DNA from: DATBIO01 sp036556965
GTDB taxonomy: Bacteria; Acidobacteriota; Vicinamibacteria; Fen-336
NCBI GenBank assembly: GCA_036556965.1
Contig: DATBIO010000090.1
Span: 1-7,289, forward strand
Direction of reading: 5' to 3'
DNA length: 7,289 bases
Shown here piece by piece: positions 4,907 through 7,289 of this stretch. The position numbers and the translations under genes are program-made. Within the stretch, counting starts at the first letter, position 1. Each line of letters opens with the position of its first letter. The notes beneath the pieces were generated by a model. The model saw only the letters and a list, made by a program, of their open reading frames with translations, searched no databases and was not told the origin of the DNA.

Positions 4907-6277
4907 GACGTGCTCCAGGTGGCGCACGGCTTCCCGCCCTCGAGCCAGGCGGGCACCGAGGTCTACGCGCGCGCCCTCTCCCTGGCCCTGCAGCGGGCGG
5001 GAGCGCGCGTCTCCGTCTTCCACCGCGTGGCCGACCCCGGCCGCGCCGAGCACGCCGTCGAGAGCGCGGTGGTGGAGGGGCTGCCCGTCACCCGCATCAA
5101 CAACACCTTCCGCGCCGCGCGCTCCTTCGAGGACGTCTACCGGAGCGCGCCCATCGACCGCGCCTTCGGGCGGGCCCTCGACGAGGCGCGGCCCGACGTC
5201 GTGCACTTCCACCACCTGACCTGCCTCTCCACGGGCCTGGTGGCGGAGGCGGTGCGCCGGCGGGTCCCCGTCGTCTACACGCTGCACGACTACTGGCTGA
5301 TCTGCCAGCGCGGGCAGTTCCTGCGGCGCGACCTCTCCCTCTGCGACGGCCAGGAGGACGGCGCCTGCGCGCGCTGCCTGGGCTGGCAGCTCGACCTGCG
5401 CGGGGGAACCCGCCTGGCCGCGGCGGCCCTGCGCCGCCGCCTGGACGGCGGCGGCCCCACGCGGGCGGCCGCCGTCCGCCGCCTGGCCCGCGCCGCCCAC
5501 GGGGTCTACGCCTCCCTCTTCTTCGCCCGGCAGGGGCGCGCGCGCGCCCAGGTGCGGCGCCGCATGGAGGCGGTGCGCGCGGCCTGCGCAGGGGTGGACG
5601 CGTTCCTGGCCCCCAGCCGCTTCCTGATGGAGCGCTACCGGGAGTTCGGCATCCCCGCCGGGCGCCTGCGCTTCTGGCCGTACGGGTTCGAGCGCGGCGT
5701 GGAGGTGGAGCGCGTGCCCCGCGGCGAGGGGCCCGTGCGCTTCGGCTACCTCGGCACCTGGATGCCGCCCAAGGGCCTCCACGTGCTGGTGGAGGCCTTC
5801 GACGGGCTCGACCCGCGGCGCGCCCGCCTCCACGTCCACGGCCATCCCGTCGGCTACCCCGAGCACGAGGACTACCTGGAGCGCGTGCGGGCGCGGGCCC
5901 GCTCCCCCGCCATCCACTTCGAGGGCCCCTACGACAACCGCCAGGTGGGGGCCATCCTGGCCGGCCTGGACGTGGTGGTCACGCCCTCCATCTGGTTCGA
6001 GAACGCTCCCCTCACCGTCCAGGAGGCGATGATGGCCGGCCTCCCCGTGGTGGCCTCGGACCTGGGCGGCATGAAGGAGCTGGTGCGCGACGGCGTCAAC
6101 GGCCTGCTCTTCCGGCCCCGCGACCCCTCCGACCTCCGCGCCGCGCTCCAGCGCTTCGTGGACGACCCCGACCTCTGCCGGCGGCTGCGGCCGGACGCGG
6201 CGGGGGTGCGCGCCATCGACGACGACGCGCGGGCGCACCTGGACCTCTACGCGGCGCTGGTGGCCGGCCGCGCATGA
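4904..6277 (+). CDS. GT4-B: family 4 glycosyltransferase
   Basis: Retaining GT-B transferase of 457 aa, expected to add one sugar to the same cytoplasmic, lipid-linked glycan as its neighbours. Seen: MDVLQVAHGFPP start, glycine loop AGTE (16-19), HFHH and HDYW (128-131), then Cys134, 147, 155 and 158 (X12, X7, X2 spacing) that could bind a metal ion, an Arg-rich helical connector (about 160-240), RFGYLGT with Lys290 in PPKG, and the EX7E pair Glu366/Glu374 in FENAPLTVQE, followed by GLPVVASDLGGM. It is the closest relative in the window of GT4-A but has a short connector instead of the inserted domain, which suggests duplication and divergence. The ATG at 4904 overlaps the previous stop; reading frame upstream of it is not coding. 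Its TGA overlaps the next gene by four bases. No transmembrane segment is visible. Sugar specificity is unknown. Confidence 0.95.
   Translation: MDVLQVAHGFPPSSQAGTEVYARALSLALQRAGARVSVFHRVADPGRAEHAVESAVVEGLPVTRINNTFRAARSFEDVYRSAPIDRAFGRALDEARPDVVHFHHLTCLSTGLVAEAVRRRVPVVYTLHDYWLICQRGQFLRRDLSLCDGQEDGACARCLGWQLDLRGGTRLAAAALRRRLDGGGPTRAAAVRRLARAAHGVYASLFFARQGRARAQVRRRMEAVRAACAGVDAFLAPSRFLMERYREFGIPAGRLRFWPYGFERGVEVERVPRGEGPVRFGYLGTWMPPKGLHVLVEAFDGLDPRRARLHVHGHPVGYPEHEDYLERVRARARSPAIHFEGPYDNRQVGAILAGLDVVVTPSIWFENAPLTVQEAMMAGLPVVASDLGGMKELVRDGVNGLLFRPRDPSDLRAALQRFVDDPDLCRRLRPDAAGVRAIDDDARAHLDLYAALVAGRA
6274..6277 (+). other. ATGA start/stop overlap, GT4-B to GT4-C
   Basis: ATG of GT4-C (6274-6276) and TGA of GT4-B (6275-6277) overlap in the classic four-base ATGA arrangement that couples translation of adjacent genes. 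GGTGG at 6259-6263 is a weak candidate Shine-Dalgarno. Confidence 0.85.
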
Positions 6278-7289
6278 GGATCGGCTTCGACGTCAGCAAC
6301 ACGGGCCGCGGCAAGACCGGGTGCGGCTACTACGCGGACGGGCTCCTGCGCGGCCTGGCCGCGGTGGACGGCGAGAACGAGTACCACCTCTACTCCGCCT
6401 TCGGCACCGTGTTCTTCGACCACGAGCACGGCACCACCGCCGTGACCGCGCCCGCCCCCAACTTCTCGCGCCGGCTCGCCGACCTCGACCACGACGCGTG
6501 CCGGGAGTTCTGGTCCTGCCCTCCCCCCGACGCCGAGGCGCTCTTGGGCCGGCCCGACCTCATCCACTCCAACAGCTACTTCTGCCCGCGCGGCCTCTGG
6601 GGCACGCGCGTGGTCTACACGCTGTACGACCTGGCCTGCTTCGACCTCCCCGAGTCCATGCCCCACGCCCACCGCGCCAAGCACGCCCACGAGCTCTTCG
6701 AGGCCAGCGTGCGCGCGGACATGGTGCTGGCCATCTCGGACTACACCCGCCGGCGCTTCCAGGACACCTTCCCCCACTACCCGGCCGACCGCCTGCGCAC
6801 CGTGCATCCCGCCAGCCGCTTCGCGCTGCCGCACTACGCCGCTCCCGCCGCGGCGCCGGTGGCCGGCCTGCGGCCGGGCGGCTTCTGGCTCACGGTGGCC
6901 ACCGCGGAGCCGCGCAAGAACCTGCGCCGGCTGGTGGAGGCCTGGGCGGCGCGGCGGGCGGCCGGGTCCGCGCTTCCCCTGGTGGTGGCGGGAGGTCCCG
7001 GCTGGCTGGAGGACGGCTGGGAGGACGGCGCGGCCGCGCGCGGGCTGGAGGGCGACCTGCTCCGCCTCGGCTACGTGGACGACGCCAGCCTGCTCTGGCT
7101 CTACCGCAACTGCTTCGGGTTCGTGTACGCGCCGCTGCTGGAGGGCTTCGGGCTGCCGGTGGTGGAGGCCCTCGGCCAGGGGGCCGCCACCGTGGCCAGC
7201 GGGGGCACCGGCGTGGAGGAGGTGGCGGGCGAGGCCGCCCTGCTCGTGGAGCCCACCGACGGCGCGGCGCTGGCCGCGGCCATGGCCGC
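6274..7289 (+). CDS. GT4-C: family 4 glycosyltransferase, mannosyltransferase-like (C-terminus beyond window)
   Basis: Retaining GT-B transferase; 338 complete codons are visible and most of the fold is present, since GT4 proteins are usually 350-400 aa. Seen: MRIGFDVSNTGRGKTGCGYY with the glycine-rich donor loop (about 11-20), LIHSNSYF (96-103), VVYTLYDLACFDLPE (113-127), ISDYTRRRF (154-162), ATAEPRKNL (209-217) opening the C-terminal half, GYVDDASL, and the EX7E pair Glu290/Glu298 in EGFGLPVVEAL, then a GGTGVEEVAGEAALLV stretch. The YDL, EPRKNL and EGFGLPVVEA motifs are those of the mannosyltransferase-type GT4 branch (WbaZ/WbpY-like), distinct from GT4-A and GT4-B. It lacks their four-Cys set. 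Donor sugar is inferred only from branch resemblance. The operon probably continues to the right. Confidence 0.93.
   Translation, partial: MRIGFDVSNTGRGKTGCGYYADGLLRGLAAVDGENEYHLYSAFGTVFFDHEHGTTAVTAPAPNFSRRLADLDHDACREFWSCPPPDAEALLGRPDLIHSNSYFCPRGLWGTRVVYTLYDLACFDLPESMPHAHRAKHAHELFEASVRADMVLAISDYTRRRFQDTFPHYPADRLRTVHPASRFALPHYAAPAAAPVAGLRPGGFWLTVATAEPRKNLRRLVEAWAARRAAGSALPLVVAGGPGWLEDGWEDGAAARGLEGDLLRLGYVDDASLLWLYRNCFGFVYAPLLEGFGLPVVEALGQGAATVASGGTGVEEVAGEAALLVEPTDGAALAAAMA

Noticed and set aside
4655..6238. 527-codon minus-strand frame opposite GT4-B
   Set aside because: Same shadow composition, no recognisable fold, no ribosome-binding site noted, and it is opposite a conserved gene.
6247..6834. 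195-codon minus-strand frame opposite GT4-C
   Set aside because: Val/Gly/Ala-rich shadow of a well-supported plus-strand gene.

Overview
The window is extremely G+C-rich (about three quarters by eye, with codon third positions almost all G or C) and nearly fully coding. The organism looks like a high-GC, Gram-negative-type bacterium with many Hanks-type kinases. Myxococcota (Anaeromyxobacter-like) or Acidobacteriota are plausible, but nothing here fixes the taxon. No rRNA, tRNA, CRISPR, IS element or attachment site is visible.

Layout. Positions 1-1961, minus strand: a Ser/Thr protein kinase missing its C-terminus (it runs off the left edge). It has an N-terminal zinc ribbon, a complete catalytic domain, a Pro-Thr linker with a 12-bp tandem repeat, four degenerate helical-hairpin repeats and a TolA-like Ala/Glu/Arg helix. 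Positions 1962-2145: a short divergent intergenic region with a good sigma70-type promoter facing right (TTGACG-17-TAGACT), a weaker -10-like box facing the kinase, an inverted repeat, and a small hairpin touching a Shine-Dalgarno sequence. Positions 2146-7289, plus strand: four overlapping glycosyltransferase genes, here called GT4-A, GT2, GT4-B and GT4-C (the last runs off the right edge). They are joined by TAGTG, TGATG and ATGA stop/start overlaps.

How the genes work together. The four transferases form one translationally coupled operon that should add successive sugars to a lipid-linked precursor of a surface polysaccharide (exopolysaccharide, capsule or O-antigen) at the cytoplasmic face of the membrane. 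GT4-A and GT4-B are paralogues that flank a GT2 enzyme of rhamnosyltransferase-like type. The kinase may be an unrelated neighbour or a regulator of the cluster; the sequence does not decide.

The most unusual points are these. GT4-A carries an extra, probably beta-sandwich, domain of about 120 residues between its two Rossmann halves, which its paralogue GT4-B lacks. GT4-A appears to start at a CTG codon supported by a Shine-Dalgarno, a promoter and paralogue alignment; the first conventional start would delete the N-terminal nucleotide-fold motif. The kinase tail has an uncommon repeat architecture. I see no convincing evidence for a wholly new system such as a defence island.
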